Position numbers and translations under genes: made by a program. The notes under the pieces are model-generated. The model did no database searches. It worked only from the letters and a program-made list of their open reading frames with translations, and was not told the DNA's origin. Shown here piece by piece: positions 12,998 through 25,878 of a stretch of 64,000 nucleotides of DNA (position 1 is the first letter of the stretch; each line of letters opens with the position of its first letter). The DNA is taken from the NCBI GenBank assembly GCA_916048095.2, contig OU696594.1, forward strand, positions 2,104,001-2,168,000, given 5' to 3'. This DNA comes from Sacculina carcini. Taxonomy: Eukaryota > Arthropoda > Thecostraca > Sacculinidae.

Positions 12998-14180
12998 ATA
13001 ATTATACAGAAATTATACCATCGTGCTAGAAATGTTGTTTTCTACAATTCGAAATAATTTGTAATTTTCCAAAGTGTATCTAAAGGAAGTTACGGCGGTG
13101 TAAATTCAAAAGGACATATTGCCAATTTGACAGCTATTATGCGCACTTGCGATTACACAGGAATATACTACTGTGTAGATAATTTTGTGTTCTACAAGAT
13201 AAGTTATAATTTATACCCACAAATGATACAAAAAACGTGTAAAATTGGCAAAATTCGCAAATACATCCAAAATTACACTTGAACACCGGGTGACTAAAAT
13301 TTATTCATTTTTCTACTATTTCTCAGTAACTGTTTGTTATACATAAAAATAAATTATACTATCGTGCTAGAAATTTTGTTTTCTACAATACGGTATAATG
13401 TTTAAATTTCCAAAGTATATCTGAAGGAAGTTACGGCGGTGTAAGTCAAAAGGACATATTGCCAATTTGACAGCTATTATGCGCACTTGCGATTACACAG
13501 GAATATACTACTGTGTAGAGAATCTTGTGTTCTACAAGAAAAGGTATAATTTATACCCACAAATGTTACAAAAAAACGTGTAAAATTGGCAAAATTCTCA
13601 AATACATCCAAAATTACACTTGAACACCGGGCGAATATAATTAATTCATTTTTCTACTATTTCTCAGTAACTATTTGTTACACATAAAAATAAATTATAC
13701 CATCGTGCTAAAAATCTTGTTTTCTACAATTCGGTATAATATGTAATTTTACAAAGTATATCTGAAGGAAGTTACGGCGGTGTAAGTCAAAAGGACATAT
13801 TGCCAATTTGACAGCTATTATGCGCACTTGCGATTACACAGGAATATACTACTGTGTAGAGAATCTTGTGTTCTACAAGAAAAGGTATAATTTATACCCA
13901 CAAATGTTACAAAAAAACGTGTAAAATTGGCAAAATTCTCAAATACATCCAAAATTACACTTGAACACCGGGCGACTAAAATAAATTAATTTTTCTACTA
14001 TTTCAAAGTAACTATTTGTTACACGTAGAAATAAATTATACCATCGTGCTAGAAATCTCGTTTTCTACAATACGGTATAATTTGTAATTTTCCAAAGTGT
14101 ATCTGAAGGAAGTTACAGCGGTGTAAATTCAAAAGCACATATTTCCAATTTGACAGCTATTATGCGCACTTGCGATTACA
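12998..14180 (+). repeat. 341-bp tandem monomers inside Helitron
   Basis: The anchor TTATGCGCACTTGCGATTAC recurs near 13127, 13468, 13811 and 14150, a period of about 341-343 bp. Each monomer holds two imperfect hairpins: one framed by ATTATACC/GGTATAAT, the other by GTGTAGA/TTCTACA. Confidence 0.88.
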
Positions 14181-15002
14181 CAGGAATATACACCGATTAA
14201 ATTTCACTGAAGCCCAATCGCAATTCAGAATGCATCATATTAGCTCCATGCATGAATGGTGTGGTTTCATTGGGTACAGTTTAATTAATGCTACACTATA
14301 CTGAATAGAAAGGCTTTATTGTCCTCAATATTTACACATGAATTGTTTCGCCCGACGGGCGGGTAAAATACTACTGGGAAAAAAGTTAACTACTCAAGTT
14401 GCATAAGGATATGGGTTGTAATATCATGCAATGCCAACTATATGAATATGCTGTGTTAGCGGACGCATAAATCTGGAATTATAGAGATGACAGAAGGTTA
14501 CATTGTTTTGATAGTGTTACACTTCTGAATTACTACACACGAAGGATGGGTGTGAACTTGAGCAGTGCTGAGGAAAAAAACTTCGTCAATAATTAAAACA
14601 AGAATTTACAAATTTATATTTTTCTATTGGATAAGCTTTTTGCTTTTTGATTCATTATATTGTATTTATAGTTCCGCACGACGGGCGGGTTTAAATACGA
14701 GGCAGTTCGAGGGAAAATATTTTGCCACATCTAAAATAAAAACATTCACATTTAGACTTTTCTATTGGTTAAGACTTTTTATGGGTCTAAGCCAGTGATT
14801 CTCAAACCCGCGGCACGCGTGCCGCATGCGGCACAGTAAGGGTCTGAGTGCGGCACAGCTAGCACCAACCGATCAGCCAGTTGAAAAATTTACTTCATAA
14901 AACAAGACGATAGCATTATTAATATGGAATTGATGAAAAAACATTCAGAATATCAATACTGCAAAATGGCTATAAAAAAGATAAAGTAAAAAATTAGAAA
15001 AA

Positions 15003-15075
15003 TGCTGGACTCGAACCCTAAACCTCGCAAGATGATGACAGCGACTAGCAACTGCGCTACAATCGCAGACGACAG
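15003..15075 (-). other. tRNA-like sequence inside the hAT
   Basis: On the minus strand there is an A-box-like stretch (15042-15059) and a B box GGTTCGAGTCC (15007-15017) at tRNA spacing. The stems are imperfect, so it is more likely a tRNA-derived SINE head or relic than a working tRNA gene. Confidence 0.45.
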
Positions 15076-15297
15076 AGTATGTTTATGCATTGATTCATGG
15101 GAGTGCGATAATTTTGGTAAGAAAATTATTTTAGCATGCTAGCACGATAATCTGGGTTTGCGATTCTGGCAACGTTGCAATCCACACGGCAGTTGGGCGT
15201 TAGCCGGTGTAGTAGTGGGATGTGTCTATAATTGCTCCTGCATGATTCCCTGCTGCACACACTGTTAACTCATATTGTTCTTTTTTTGTCATTCATT

Positions 15298-16056
15298 ATG
15301 GGTACATATTGTGAGTACAACAGTATGTCTGGCCATACTAAGAAGAGAAAGATCGCCGAGGAGAACCGCGGATTCAAAGAGTGCTGGACCAACGAATTCT
15401 TTTTCGTGGAAGACAGAGGCAACATATTCTGCTTGATCTGCAATGAGAAGGTGTCCTGGCCCAAAAGAGATTGTATCAAGAGGCACTACGAAGCCAAGCA
15501 CAGCAATGACTACAATGGTCTGGTGGGACCGCAGCGCGTGGATAAGGGCCAAGGAGCTGATGGACCAGCTCGGCAGTCAACAGAAGCATTTCGTCAAGCC
15601 GGGCAATACCAATGAAGCTGCCACGGAGGCCAGCTTCAAGGTAGCCGCGATCATTGCGAGGCGTATGAAGCCTTTCTCAGATGGAGAGCTTGTCAAGGAG
15701 TGCATGATGGCTGCCCTCGAAGTCATGTGCCCTGAGAAGGTCGCCGTCATCAACAAGATCAGTCTGAGCAATGACACAGTGACGAGGAGGATCGAAAACT
15801 GGTTGACTTCTACAAGAGCCTGCCCCGAGCCATTTTTCCCAACCTGACCAAGAATGCTCAGAAGTTCATTTCTTTGTTTGGTTCCAACTATTGTGCAGAG
15901 CAGTTCTTCTCAAAGATGAAGAACACCAAGACAAACAAGAAAATTGCTCTCACGGACGCCCACTTGTTGGCTTCTCTCAAGATCGCGTCGACGCATCTGC
16001 AGCCGGACTTCAAGGCCACCATGAATGAGCAGAAGGAGTTTCAATCATCGCACTGA
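15298..16056 (+). pseudogene. hAT transposase with BED zinc finger, broken
   Basis: The N-terminal part has a BED-type finger: CLICNEKVSW followed by RHYEAKH, preceded by a basic stretch KKRK. This resembles transposases related to the GTF2IRD2/ZBED group. The frame then shifts near 15530 and again near 15830. The C-terminal piece (LFGSNYCAEQFFSKMK) is the hAT dimerisation region. Most of the catalytic RNase H-like core is missing, so the ~250 codons left cannot encode an active enzyme. The start is uncertain; ATGs occur at 15298 and 15325. The neighbouring TIRs show it is the element's own gene. Confidence 0.82.
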
Positions 16057-16638
16057 TAATCTTTGCGATGATTGTGGTGTGGTACACTGCCATGTAAAAA
16101 TGTTTGTATGTGACACAAGATAATAAAACGTTGAGAAACACTGTTTTAGACAAAAGTCTCGAGACAAAATTTGATGACCTTTTTTAGACAAATGTCCGGA
16201 GGGTGCGGCACACTCAGTCTAAAATGTTCCAATTTGGCACAGTGGGTCAAAAAGGTTGAGAAACACTGGTCTACGCCATGAACAAATCAACTACGCTAAT
16301 CACAATGTTTTCGCTCAATTATTTACAGCAGCCATTTGGCGATGCAATTGTTACTGAAACTCTTTGCCGATGAAAACTTGTGTTTGAGCAAAAACATTTT
16401 CGAGCACGACCTTGGTTGTTTTTTATATTTATTTTTATATTAATTAACGTGTGTATATACCTTTTTGAGCACCAGAAACGAAACCAATTTCAAACCTCAT
16501 TATTCCGTGTGTGCCCTAAAGTGACTACAACAAAAAACAGCTGACATATAATATATTCATGTAAAATAGGTGTTTTCTGTATATATAAATGTGCTGTGTT
16601 TTTACACTACGCCACAAAAGATTCTATTTTTAGACGCA

Positions 16639-16797
16639 GTGGCTTGGAAATACCTGGAAAAAAACATCAAAACAACTGTGTGTGGAAGTCATGTGCTTAG
16701 CACTTGTGTGCAGCTGCAGCTTGCAAAATTCACGTGCCAAGCACATGACTTCCACACACAGTTGTTTTGATGTTTTTTGCAGGTATTTCCAAGCCAC
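16639..16797. repeat. Long inverted repeat, ~60-bp arms
   Basis: Arms 16639-16698 and 16739-16797 are complementary apart from one indel/mismatch, with a 40-bp spacer. The paralogous copy 33686-33843 has perfectly matching 59-bp arms. It could be a foldback element or a hairpin RNA source. No TIR or TSD was resolved. Confidence 0.85.
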
Positions 16798-17789
16798 CGC
16801 GTTACGTCTTTACGTCAAAAATAATCACTAGCTTGGGGTTGAGTTTGTGTCGGGTTGAGTTTGTGTGTGAGGTACTAGAAAATAAAAGCATTATAACTTT
16901 TTGCTATGTGTATCTTCTGGTCCCAAGTTATTTCATCATTTTGCTTCTTCTTTATCCTCTTATGTAATCTGTCCATAATGTGTAGTTGGTTTAGGATATC
17001 AAGGCCAAATTGGGGGTATGCAGCTTTGGATCTGGTTTGTGGCCAGACAAAGCCGCACGTCTACTTAATTTTGTGGTTAGACCATTTTTGGCAGAGTGCT
17101 CTGGGCTATTTTCCAAAAAATTCCACAAGTGTCAAATTTGAAACTTTGACGTTTTCGAAAAAAGAATGAATATGTTTTGCAAATAAATTCATGTGAAACG
17201 AAACATGCAAGCATGTATTGGACTGTCTGTAAAATTGCGGTCTTTTTCAGTTTCTGAACTTTTCACACTCAACAGAATTTGCTAGGATACAAAACCGGTT
17301 TAAAGCCTGGCTGTCCCATGTGTACATGAATTAAATACGATACAGCTAAATACGAACAAGCTAACTCACATATATTATACATCGATGCTCTAAATAGTAT
17401 ACACAATATATATATATATATATAATTGTTAACTGGGAGTTCATTCTTATCATAAATACTTTTCAACATGTAAAAGAGCTTGAAAATATTATTATATTTT
17501 GCGTGTGTTCTCGAATTGCTGTCCGTTTTGCTGTAGACTCGAAACACAATGAAATTATTCGTACATTCACGTTGAATGCCTGTACTCAACTACTGACTGA
17601 GTGCTGCAGGCTTCAGTGCGTGAACTGTGTCTTTTAGGCATCCCCATAAATATAAGTGTTAAAATCAGCTATATATATCTATATATATATATAAAACAGA
17701 TCCTCTGTGTGTGTGTCTGTCTGTTTGTCTGTCCCACCCTCCTTGGTCCATTTTCTGCAAGCTGCTTCTCGGTAACCACTTGGTGTACC

Positions 17790-18473
17790 TGTAACGGTAT
17801 TAATAATAATAATATGTTGTTATGTTGATCTTCGTTCGGCTGATCGTGAAGTCTTGATAGTTCCTCTTGATGTTGTGGTCCGCGATAACAAGTAATAGTC
17901 ACCATTCGAAGTTGAATTGTGTATTCAGGGCAACCAGTCAAATCTACTCTTAACACTTAATAAAGTCCTGAACCTAATGCTCTAATGACGACTTAATAAT
18001 GGTGAGTCCTACATCGCACGTCGACAGTCCAACCAAAACTAACTGACCCACCAACAAGCACAGCCAAAGTACCCCCCTATTCTCATTAAACCCCGGGTTA
18101 TATACCTACGAACACACGTCGTTGGCACCATATTTCGCAAGCAATTGCCAGCTGGCCAAACTGCTCGAACTACACAACCGGGACACAAGCTATTTCTAAA
18201 CGCGATTTTACAGTACACAGGCGTGTTGCCTCGAGATGATCAGCCAAGTCAAACGTACAAAAAAGGGTCATTAATCACTGTCACACATACTCCGCTAGAG
18301 CCAAACATACCAGGCGCCGTGTATACTGGCGTCGCTCTAACACATAAATTAGCCTAACGACAGCTGCACAAGCAAGCTGCGAAAGAACGAGAACGTAAAC
18401 TGAGAAAGAGAGAGAGAAAGAAAACTGAGTAGACTGACAGATAGAAAACTGGTCTGATTATAACTTTGTTATA
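17790..18473 (-). repeat. LTR (3' LTR of minus-strand element)
   Basis: 684 bp, beginning TGTAACGGTATT and ending GTTATA on the plus strand; on the sense strand it runs TATAAC...GTTACA. A leftward TATATAA box is near 18100. It differs from the partner LTR at only a few bases. Confidence 0.88.
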
Positions 18474-20259
18474 TCACAGCTGCGAGGTCTTTTAAACGAA
18501 TGTGAACACTAGACACAATCACGGCCATCAAAGCCAACGGCTCTACTGAATCGTGATAGTTGCCATTATAGCAGACTGCCAGTCATTATTTGCAGAGTTT
18601 CCACTTCAGGGTAGGACTGAGGCATAATTCTGATCAGTGATTATACAGCGCCATTTCTCACCACACACACATACTCCATGAGTAAGTGCATGCAGCATTG
18701 TGAGTCTGTAATAATCAACTGTCACATCGAGTCGACAGGGCCGTACATAAAACACAGGAACATCCTGTGTCACCAGTCAATTGCTGGTGAATTCTGGCAC
18801 ATTAACTGTCTTTTGTCGATGTTTGCCTCATCCCAATAGTTTTGTGGTATTCCGGCAGCATCAATAACTGACAGCTCCAGCATCCAGTAATAGTCCAAAA
18901 TACTCGACAGCTTGATCAAAAGTAAGGTTTTAAAATTATTCAGACCAGTAATCTTTACATTTTCATTAAAAATTATTAGTTATAACCCTAACTAGTCATT
19001 ACAACCCCTTTCACCTAAATATTCAAGTGTGTATATCAAAGTACTTAAACACAATTATACAATGAAACAAAATTCTAGATTAGCGCATGTCTATGTCTAT
19101 CGCATACATTAATCGCAACTAACACAGTAACTTAAAATCTAGAACAACACGAATCTATATCTCACGAATCTACATGAGAAACTAACTTAGTTGTAATTAA
19201 CACACGGTTATGGACATAAGGTTACGGACACCTGGTTACAATTAATTCTAACTAGCTCAACACATTATACATATAAAATGAGCGATATATCGTGTTAATA
19301 AAACCATTCAACCATGTGTTGCCGACCACGAACGCGTCCACGGCTCGATCCAAGCAGGCGGTGTTGAATCACATCAGGCAGAAGACGTACACCGGCGGGG
19401 TATACTGTGTCGACTCGTAGTCCACGCGCTGCTTCACCAGTCAACCAGCTGCTGTCGTCGTTGTGTTCAAACACCTGCAGCACTTCGCTGTGAATGTCGT
19501 AGATCCGACCGTCTTCCATGATTACTCGTCCCCATCTTTATCGCAGTTGTCTTTCAGGTTGATTGGTGAACCGCTGGAGTTGTCTCGGCTCGTGTTGATG
19601 ATGATTTTGGCAATGGCTTATCTCAGTCCGCTATTTGTTTTCGTTTTCGTTGTTAGTAGACTGTCAGTTCAGCACACGGTTGATCAGGGGGTTCAGCACA
19701 CTGTTGACTCAATCTCGCCTCTTCAGACCGAGAAACGGACAATTTTCGCCAGTGACTCATTGTTCTGTGTCGGTGTGGTAGCAGGATTGAGACAGGGAAT
19801 TGAATGAAAACGCATGCAATCTCCATTTGGAAATACGAAACTAATTTACCACGAGGTAGGAAAACAGGGGCTGCATCATGAGAGGAAAATAGACAATTAA
19901 TAGGAGACAATAAATAGGATACAATTAATAGGAGCAATATCCAGAGCCGTTTTACTTTTAATCATTATGAAATATTATTGTATTTATATATTCTGGCTAG
20001 ATCCAATTTCACTTTATTATTGTTAAGTTAACATATATTTATCTAGTTTTAAGAATATATTTTACACACTTACAGAGTAATGTTTCGTCTTTTGTAACTT
20101 TTAGTGCACACATACTTCTGCGTATATTCTCCATGATAATTACAATCTACTCTATTGGTTGTTAATTGATGTCATAGCATACTTCTGTGTATGCTTCCAG
20201 TTTGAACTAACAGACTTAGTCAACAAAGTAATTGCTTCAATTACTCCGCTTGTTTATTA
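18474..20259. other. Internal region of LTR element, no intact gene
   Basis: AT-rich sequence without a convincing protein. A 74-codon minus-strand ORF at 19295-19519 shows no motif I recognise; it could be the tail of an old polyprotein. Confidence 0.5.
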
Positions 20260-20715
20260 AGTAGCATGTTTAATTCTTACGACTTTAATTCTCGTGTTCA
20301 TCGTCCTTTATCCTGTCCTCGCGCTATCAACGAGTCACCTTGGTCCGCAAAATCCTTTTCTTTCTATGCGCCTCGGGTCTACAATGATCTTCCTTCCTCA
20401 ATCACTTCCTCTTCATCCTTTAGTAGGTTTTCCTCCTCACTTCGTAAATATCTTTTTGCTAAATCTTTTGATCCCACTTCTCGCACTCTTACACCTTACG
20501 CTTCCCTATGACTCTAATTTACAATTACTTATGTTTTTACTTATTTTCATTTTATTTATCTCCATTATTATTGGAAAAAAATTTCCTTTCTGTGAATTTT
20601 CTACCTCTTTTCTCACATCTTGATGTCGTGTACTGTTGTTTCTAATTGTTGTCTCTTTCGCGCTTGTTTCTGTGTGAGCGCTATAAAAATACATTGTTGT
20701 TGTTGTTGTTGTTGT
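20260..20715 (+). pseudogene. LINE ORF C-terminus and 3' tail
   Basis: The frame near 20266-20511 encodes the C-terminal signature of CR1/L2-type ORF2 (WSAKSFSFYAPRVYNDLP). It is followed by a short 3' UTR, GCGCTATAAA and a (GTT)n tail ending about 20715. It is 5' truncated, as is usual for LINE insertions, and nested inside the LTR element. Confidence 0.78.
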
Positions 20716-21919
20716 ATGTTAAATGCTTTCAACTAAATGTCTTCTGTATTTTCACCGTTAGACGGTTGACACAAGCCTCTTCTCTTTTGACACCATGTGT
20801 GCCTCGTACATTATTTTGTTGCTAAATATTTAACGCATTCATATATCCATCAGTTAAGTCTATGGAACTTTCCTCGATATCCGTTTCCTATTTTATAACA
20901 CCTCTTACACTCTCATTCTCTGGTATGAGATCCACAGTGTCTACACCAACATCTACTTCATCTGGTCATTTAGTCATATAGTCATCAGTCATTTAGTTAT
21001 TTAGTCATCCTTCATTTATTTATTTAGTCATCAGCGGCATATCGTGCCCTGACGTTCCAATGCATCTTATATGCGTTGCTATACATACTTTAAACGTATG
21101 TTCTTAAATATCTGTCACTTTTGACAGATAGTTTTACATTTCATTTCAAACATTTCAACATCTCGTTCTGATTAAAAAAAGTATTTGTGAGTGATTGTCT
21201 TCTCATATTTCTCAGTCGTATATAGTACATGTTTTGACATTGTAATAAAAATATCAAAGTCCAATTGTACACCTTAATAATTATACAAATAATTAAACAG
21301 ATCCCAGCCTAATATCCAACTGTCCTTTAATTTCGTGTCCTCTAATAGAATATTTAGTGTCAAAATTCACAAAAGACACCGATCATTTAATAAGTGCAAT
21401 ATTGTTTAATCTTGTCCCCTTTATACTAGTCAAACACATCCTACAAGACATGCAACTTAGCTTCTTCACGCAATATTTCGATATTATTCATACATCACAC
21501 CCAGCATCTACTAAAATATTGATTGGAGGTCCTCCTATATTTACGTAACATATTGATTTTTAACATTAGCAGCAAAATTGTTCTGGGTTTTGCTTTCTGA
21601 ACCACATACTCGCCATATTCAGTGGTGGTTTTAGTTCATTTTTTCATACTTAATATCACTGATATTTCCTGATCTATATTTGCTCCATATTTCATCCAAA
21701 TATATTTCTTATATTTCCTAATTTTATTCTGAGTAAGGCTCTGGATGCTGACAAGGCTTAAGGAAAATTGAGATAAAACTCACCTCACAGTTCATTGAGC
21801 CACCGGTGTGATCGACCGAACATTCGACACGATGATGCTATTCAGCAATAATTCTGTAGTTGTCTGGTCACTGCATCAATTTGTAGTCGTACGGGTTGTC
21901 ATGGCTTCAATCAGTAGCT
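20716..21919. other. Internal region of LTR element, nothing recognised
   Basis: AT-rich, with short direct repeats near 20960-21030 (GTCATTTAGT variants). No coding sequence or RNA gene is seen. Confidence 0.5.
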
Positions 21920-21939
21920 ATCCGGGTCACGGCACCAAA
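21920..21939 (-). promoter_or_regulatory. Candidate tRNA primer binding site
   Basis: On the minus strand, directly inside the 5' LTR, the sequence contains TGGTGCCGTGACCCGG. It begins with TGG as tRNA 3' ends require, and similar sites are typical of BEL-like elements. This sets the element's orientation. Confidence 0.7.
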
Positions 21940-22624
21940 TGTAACGGTATTGATAATAATAATATGTTGTTATGTTGATCTTCGTTCGGCTGATCGTGAA
22001 GTCTTGATAGTTCCTCTTGATGTTGTGGTCCGCGATAACAAGTAATAGTCACCCAGTCGAAGTTGAATTGTGTATTCAGGGCAACCAGTCAAATCTACTC
22101 TTAACACTTAATAAAGTCCTGAACCTAATGCTCTAATGACGACTTAATAATGGTGAGTCCTACATCGCACGTCGACAGTCCAACCAAAACTAACTGACCC
22201 ACCAACAAGCACAGCCAAAGTACCCCCCTATTCTCATAAAACCCCGGGTTATATACCTACGAACACATGTCGTTGGCACCATATTTCGCAAGCAATGGCC
22301 AGCTGGCCAAACTGCTCGAACTACACAACCGGGACACAAGCTATTTCTAAACGCGATTTGACAGTACACAGGCGTGTTGCCTCGAGATGATCAGCCAAGT
22401 CAAACGTACAAAAAAGGGTCATTAATCACTGTCACACATACTCCGCTAGAGCCAAACATACCAGGCGCCGTGTATACTGGCGTCGCTCTAACACATAAAT
22501 TAGCCTAACGACAGCTGCACAAGCAAGCTGCGAAAGAACGAGAACGTAAACTGAGAAAGAGAGAGAGAAAGAAAACTGAGTAAACTGACAGATAGAAAAC
22601 TGGTCTGATTATAACTTTGTTATA
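21940..22624 (-). repeat. LTR (5' LTR of minus-strand element)
   Basis: 685 bp, same ends and near-identical sequence to 17790-18473. High similarity of the two LTRs implies a recent insertion. Confidence 0.88.
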
Positions 22625-25453
22625 GTACCCGCTAACAATTTATACCATTACGTTGCAAATTTTCTTGGCTACACGATAGGCTACATTTAAGCTACATTAC
22701 CACTGTGTAAAAAATATTCTTTTCTACTCGGTAGGCTATAATTCATATTAAAAAATTAAATATAAAATACGTAAATATGACAAAATTTCAGTCTACATTC
22801 AAAAATATATTTAAACTCGACGCGTCCGATTTTCTATACTTTTTTCTCTATTTCTCAACAACTAACTATGACACGTCTAAACCAATTATATCATCATACT
22901 GGAAATTTTGTCATCTACAACACGGTATAATTTTTAATTTTCCAAAGTGTATTAAAAAAATTACGGCCGTGTGAAGTCAAAATGACAAAGTCAAAAATGC
23001 AAAATTAGCACTGAAAAACGCGAATATTTTGGTCAATATTCCGCTATCTATTTCTCAAAAACCAGCAATGGTACAGCTATAAAATTTTAACTATTGTGTA
23101 GATAATTTTGTGTCCTACAAGAAAAGTTATAATTTATACCCACAAGTGATACAAAAAACGTGTAAAATTGGCAAAATTCTCAAATGCATCCAAAATTACA
23201 CTTGAACACCGGGTGACTAAAATTTATTCATTTTTCTACTATTTCTCAGTAACTATTTGTCACACATCAAAATTAATTATACCATCGTGCTAGAAATTTT
23301 GTTGTCTACAATACGGTATAATTCTAAATTTTCCAAAGTGTATCTGAAGGAAGTGAAGGCGGTGTAAAATCAAAAGAACATATTGCCAATTTGACAGCTA
23401 TTATGCGCACTTGCGATTACACAGGAATATACTACTGTGTAGAGAATCTTGTGTTCTACAAGAAAAGGTATAATTTATACCCACAAATGATACAAAAAAA
23501 CGTGTAATATTGGCAAAATTCTCAAATACATCCAAAATTACACTTGAACACCGGGCGAGTATAATTAATTCATTTTTCTACTATTTCTCGGTAATGATTT
23601 GTTACACATAAGAATAAATTATACCATCGTGCTAGAAATCTTGTTTTCTACGATACGGTATAATTTTTAATTTTCCAAAGTGTATCTGAAGGAAGTTACG
23701 GCGGTGTAAAGTCAAAAGGACATATTGCCAATTTGACAGCTATTATGCGCACTTGCGATTACACAGGAATATACACCGATTAAGTTTCACTGAAGCCCAA
23801 TCACAATTAAGAATGCATCATATTAGCTCCAAGCATGGATGGTGTGGTTTTATTGGGTACAGTTTAATTAATTAACTATACTGAATAGAAAAACTTTATT
23901 GTCCTCAATATTTACACATGAATTGTTCCGCCCGACGGGCGGGTAAAATATTACTGGGAACAAAGTTTACTACTGAATTTTACTGTATAATTTAATTGGT
24001 TTAATTTCAAGTTCCATACGTTTGAGTTGCATAAGGATACGGATTGTAATATCATGCAATGCCAACTATATGCATCTGCTGTTTTAGCGAAAGCATTAAT
24101 CTGGAATTATAGAGATGACAGAAAGTTTCATTGTTTTGTTAGTGTTACACTTCTGAATTAGTACACACGAAGGACGGGTGAGAATTTGAGCAGTGTTGAG
24201 GGAAAAAACATCGCCAATAATTAAAACAAGAATTTACAAATTTGACTTTTTCTATTGGTTGTTTTTCATCAATTTTCTTTGTGTTTGTTTCGTGTTTGAG
24301 TTCTGAATTATTCCGCACGACGGGCAGCTTTAAATATGAGGCGGGTTGTGGAAAAACATGTTTTCTAAATTGAAACATAAATTTCACATTTAGACTTTTA
24401 TATTGGCTAAGACTTTCCTATGGGTTTGTTTTTCTTTTTCAATTTTCACTAATTTTTTTGTTTATCGAGTATTAATTATATTTTAATAACTGTTCCGCAC
24501 AACGGGCGGGCTCAAATGTATCTATAAAGAGTGGGTTTAAATGATAGCGAGGTATATGATATTTTGCCAGCAGTAAATTCTATTCTAGCGAAAAAAGTAG
24601 AATAGCTCTTGAGCAAATGATTTTGGAGAATGATGTGAACCTTTAAATATATTTTGCGATCTGATGATATCATATATGTATTAGGAATAATACGTAGCAG
24701 AATATAGATTGCATAATATAATATCGGCTGTAATATCAAGGGCTGTAATATCGGTGTAATCCAAAAAATGATAACTGTATGAATATGATGCATTAGTGGA
24801 AGCATTAACCGGGAATTATGAGATAATATGATAATAGTGTATAATTATATCGCATTATGCAACAAATGTGAATTTAGCTGCCTTACAGTTTGGTCCCGAT
24901 ACTATATTGGCGGGTTGAGAGAAAAGTATTGGTGGGCCGCGTGTTTGGGACCCCTGGGGTAGATAATCTCAGTCTTCTGATTACAAATTATGATCGCATC
25001 AGTATATTTTGTGATCACAAACTAATAAGTTAAATCACCTCAGACTAGGCTGAGAGCGGTCAAGATTGGATGGTTGGGTAGGTTTGACCCAGGTTATATT
25101 GGGTTTTAGTGATAGCGGAAAATATATAAATTTTAACAATAAATATGATAGCGGTAAAAGTGAAATAGTACTTAAGCAAATGATATTAGGGAATGATGTT
25201 AAGTAATAAATATAGTTTGGAAACATTCTGATGAAAACATTTCATCATATTTCATTGTTTGTTTCGTGTTTGTGTTCTGAATTATACCACACGACGGGCA
25301 GATTTATATACCAGTCGGGTTGAGGGATAATATTTGTCAAAATAAGAACAAAAATATTCACATTTAAACTTTTCTATTGGTTAAGATATTTATAGGTTAC
25401 ATTTTTTTGTTTCCAATTTGTATTCATTATATTTTATGGATTTGATATGATTT

Positions 25454-25878
25454 TGTGGTGTAATCGTGTGTAGTGAGAGAGAGTGTGTGTGTGTGTGAAA
25501 GATTGTGAGTGCGTGAACGTGTGTCTATGTGTGATCGTGTATAGTTGAATTGTATATTGCGTGCGAGAGTGTGTGAGCGAGTGTGTCTAGTTGTTTCGGT
25601 GTGTGTGTGCAGTTGTTTCGGTGTGTGTGTGTGTATGCGTTTGTCGAGTATGCATGTCCCGCGGCGGCGAGCGATTGACCGGCTCGCCGCTGATTGGTTG
25701 TTGCGGCGGGTGAGGACTGTGCGTGTGTGTGTGTGTGTGTGTGCTCCCGTGTGTCACGGTGTGAGCTTGGAGTCGTGTTTGTGGTGCGATCGGAGGGTGA
25801 CGTCCTGTAGGCGCGCGTGGGGCGGTGATGCTCACGCGCGCCTGTCTGTAATATATTTTAGTTTCTGGTTTTGTTACA
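25454..25878 (+). repeat. TRIM 5' LTR
   Basis: 425 bp with GT microsatellite runs, a CCCGCGGCGGCGAGCG block and the ending TGGTTTTGTTACA. Related sequence survives at 54241-55464. Confidence 0.85.

Larger units (their letters stand above)
14793..16268 (+). mobile_element. hAT DNA transposon, internally deleted
   Basis: Terminal inverted repeats are CAGTGATTCTCAA and TTGAGAAACACTG (one mismatch). They are flanked by 8-bp duplications GTCTAAGC (14785-14792) and GTCTACGC (16269-16276), as expected for hAT. Subterminal GCGGCAC motifs are present at both ends. A second copy of the right terminal motif lies at about 16130-16142. It carries a broken BED-finger transposase. A shorter deletion copy is at 33128-33382. 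Confidence 0.9.
11539..17677 (+). mobile_element. Helitron, first unit of head-to-tail array
   Basis: It starts TCTATATATATAAAACAG directly after the CTAG of the previous element. Order: diverged monomer (to about 12180), 341-bp monomers to about 14180, spacer, hairpin modules, nested hAT (14793-16268), a long inverted repeat (16639-16797), then unnamed sequence to 17677, where a further Helitron head begins. The same order recurs in 27551-35895. No Rep/helicase ORF. Confidence 0.75.
17790..22624 (-). mobile_element. Non-autonomous BEL-like LTR retrotransposon
   Basis: Two LTRs (17790-18473 and 21940-22624) are nearly identical. They flank 3.47 kb of internal sequence and are bordered by the 5-bp duplication GTACC (17785-17789, 22625-22629). 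The uninterrupted target is seen at about 35999. The element reads on the minus strand: the primer binding site lies inside the right LTR, and TATATAA boxes in the LTRs also read leftward. The internal region has no recognisable gag or pol. A LINE 3' fragment is nested at 20260-20715. It would have needed proteins in trans. BEL is inferred from the primer site and LTR ends, not from a polymerase. Confidence 0.82.

Noticed and set aside
15003..15075. Functional tRNA gene
   Set aside because: A and B boxes are present but the stems are poor, and the sequence lies inside a transposon that is deleted in the paralogue.
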